Positions 63,161 through 64,000 of a stretch of DNA of 64,000 nt are shown one piece after another. The stretch is from Streptomyces sp. TRM70350 (lineage in GTDB: Bacteria; Actinomycetota; Actinomycetes; Streptomycetales; Streptomycetaceae): contig NZ_JAHUXH010000030.1 of the NCBI RefSeq assembly GCF_019219825.1, positions 32,679 to 96,678 on the forward strand. The letters run 5' to 3'. The notes below the pieces were generated by a model. That model saw only the letters and a program-made list of their open reading frames with translations. It was not told the DNA's origin and made no database searches. Every line of letters starts with the position of its first letter. Position 1 is the stretch's first letter. The translations under genes and the position numbers were made by a program.

Positions 63161-63604
63161 ATGGCGAATACCGTGGGCGAGTATGGCCCCGACAGCGGGA
63201 TGTATGCGGACTTCGTACATCAAGGCTTCAAGCCGGGTGCGCACGTCATCTACAAGTTCCATCCCTGCATTTCAGTGGACGATCTCAAGGCGGCGCAGTA
63301 CGACAGTACATACCACGATCGGAAGCGCCTGGTCTTTGCGATCGGTAGCGCGGGCGGGGTAGCCCTCGTGGTGGACAGCGTCACTGCAATGTTCGTCGAT
63401 GACGAGCCCGACTACGACCACCCCAACTGGCGAGTGGAATGCGCAGTGGTTGACTCAGATTTTGACGGCCTACCGTCGTCATCAAAGGTCAACCTGTACT
63501 TCGTCAGTGTCTACGGTTCCAGCCTGGACGATGGCTACATCCAGCTGATAGCTGATCCTGATCCTGATCCGAACGCAGCTTTCCGCTACACCGAAGAGCC
63601 CTAG
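63161..63604 (+). CDS. Unknown 147-residue protein
   Basis: ATG at 63161 after AAAGAGG. No signal or membrane helix. Beta-rich core (RLVFAIGSAGGVALVVDSVT, then WRVECAVVDSDFDG, VNLYFVSVYGSS) and a C-terminal DPDPDP run encoded by GATCCT repeats. I recognise no domain. It has its own palindromic promoter region and a strong terminator, so it is a single-gene unit. Confidence 0.65.
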   Translation: MANTVGEYGPDSGMYADFVHQGFKPGAHVIYKFHPCISVDDLKAAQYDSTYHDRKRLVFAIGSAGGVALVVDSVTAMFVDDEPDYDHPNWRVECAVVDSDFDGLPSSSKVNLYFVSVYGSSLDDGYIQLIADPDPDPNAAFRYTEEP

Positions 63605-63628
63605 GCTCACACCACCCCGTACCCCAAC

Positions 63629-63671
63629 GAAGAACACCCCGTGTCCGTTGGTCGGTCGCGGGGTGTTCTTC
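63629..63671. terminator. Hairpin terminator
   Basis: GAAGAACACCCCG pairs with CGGGGTGTTCTTC (13-bp arms, 17-nt loop), followed by ATTTTGACG. It ends the 63161-63604 transcript. Confidence 0.85.
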
Positions 63672-63753
63672 ATTTTGACGGCAATAAATCGACCCGAGGG
63701 GTCGATTCTTCTTTGCTTCCGCTCGCAGTGGAATTTACAACATCATCAAATAA

Positions 63754-63816
63754 GTGTTGACTCTAATCAACACTTCCGTCATAAATAGATAAGGATATGT
63801 TGATTCTCGTCAGCAC
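63754..63816. promoter_or_regulatory. Operator pair B: TGTTGA-N6-TCAACA dyads
   Basis: Site 1 (63754-63773): GTGTTGA-N6-TCAACAC, extended to 9-bp arms by AA/TT. Site 2 (63797-63816): ATGTTGA-N6-TCAGCAC. Starts are 43 bp apart. They lie 80-142 bp upstream of the ribbon-helix-helix gene, in the position of its promoter. Same dyad as pair A. Confidence 0.75.
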
Positions 63817-63895
63817 ATCTCGTCGGTGACCTGCGGCCTCATGAGCGAACCATCCGGGTTCGCCGGCCGCAATACACCGAGGAGGTGGCTCGCAC

Positions 63896-64000
63896 ATGAG
63901 CGAGCAGCCGACAGGGAGCGGCCAGCTCCGAACGCTGGCCGTCCGGATCACCGAGGATCTGCGGGCACAACTGGACGTCGTCGCCCAGATCACCGGTCGC
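63896..64000 (+). CDS. Ribbon-helix-helix protein (partial)
   Basis: ATG at 63896, with GAGGAGG 11 bp upstream; runs off the right edge after 35 codons. The visible part (LRTLAVRITEDLRAQLDVVA, QITGR) fits the start of a CopG/MetJ/Arc-type RHH domain as in relaxosome or partition regulators. It is the likely first gene of a rightward transfer operon under operator pair B, and a candidate for the protein that binds those operators. Confidence 0.7.
   Translation, partial: MSEQPTGSGQLRTLAVRITEDLRAQLDVVAQITGR

Larger units (their letters stand above)
51091..64000. mobile_element. Left part of an integrated conjugative or mobilisable element
   Basis: From the tRNA-Arg 3' end to the right edge the gene content changes: serine recombinase, XRE repressor and ImmA-like protein, Replic_Relax protein, T4SS/HerA-like ATPase, MT-A70 methyltransferase, VWA-protein operon and a ribbon-helix-helix gene. 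GC content falls, most clearly at 61.7-63.6 kb. No copy of the tRNA 3' end was found to the right, so the element is incomplete here. No replication initiator or FtsK-type TraB of classical AICEs is seen in this part. Confidence 0.8.

Noticed and set aside
51091..64000. Right attachment site inside the window
   Set aside because: I found no second copy of the tRNA-Arg 3' end; the element must continue beyond the edge.

Overview
The window is high-GC DNA from a Streptomyces chromosome. Gene order and content support this: the galU-glp-moaC-mog-sepX/glpR block, mscL, the fruA-fruK-fruR locus and the sigma factor gene hrdD follow in an order I remember from Streptomyces coelicolor. GTG starts are common, 4-bp ATGA/GTGA overlaps are frequent, and many TetR, MarR, MerR, DeoR, IclR and WYL regulators sit beside transporters. 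Bases 1 to about 51,090 look like ordinary chromosome. From 51,091 to the right edge lies the left part of an integrated mobile element.

Chromosomal part. 0-13 kb: a regulatory pair (XRE/DUF5753 and HATPase), an MMPL exporter with its TetR, a tricorn-like protease, a three-gene oxidoreductase operon (SDR, alpha/beta hydrolase, FAD monooxygenase) facing a MerR gene, exonuclease III and an acetyltransferase. 13.5-19.2 kb: tRNA-Ala(CGC), then a leftward cluster of the division-linked membrane protein SepX/GlpR, an acetyltransferase, Mog-like protein, MoaC, the gephyrin-like Glp and GalU. 19.2-33 kb: formyl-THF cyclo-ligase, penicillin-acylase-family hydrolase, K+/H+-antiporter-like protein, MFS transporter, FmdB zinc ribbon, MTA phosphorylase, SAF-domain protein, MscL, an LtrA remnant, P1 peptidase, L,D-transpeptidase lipoprotein and a DUF6227 protein. 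33-50.9 kb: fructose PTS locus, two MFS exporters with regulators, HrdD with a textbook SigR-type promoter, acetyltransferase, DODA-type dioxygenase with a divergent MarR gene, M6-like secreted protease and a tandem double-IclR regulator. Between 37 and 49 kb the intergenic gaps are unusually rich in short tandem repeats (periods of about 8-23 bp).

Mobile element. A large serine recombinase gene abuts and reads into tRNA-Arg(CCT) at 51.0 kb. Beside it lie an XRE repressor and an ImmA-like protein whose HExxH motif is degenerate. Further in are a Replic_Relax protein, a T4SS/HerA-like DNA-transfer ATPase, a small basic protein, an MT-A70 methyltransferase, and a tightly overlapping operon holding a VWA-like lipoprotein, a four-helix membrane protein and a cytosolic VWA protein. 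To the right are a lower-GC single-pass membrane protein, an orphan gene and the start of a ribbon-helix-helix protein. No right end is visible, so the element runs past base 64,000.

The most distinctive signal is an operator-like palindrome, TGTTGA-N6-TCAACA. It occurs as two closely spaced pairs, one before the leftward transfer-ATPase operon (57,400-57,455) and one before the rightward ribbon-helix-helix gene (63,754-63,816). This suggests one regulator controls both outward-facing transfer operons. Operon logic, operators and element boundaries are inferred from sequence alone.
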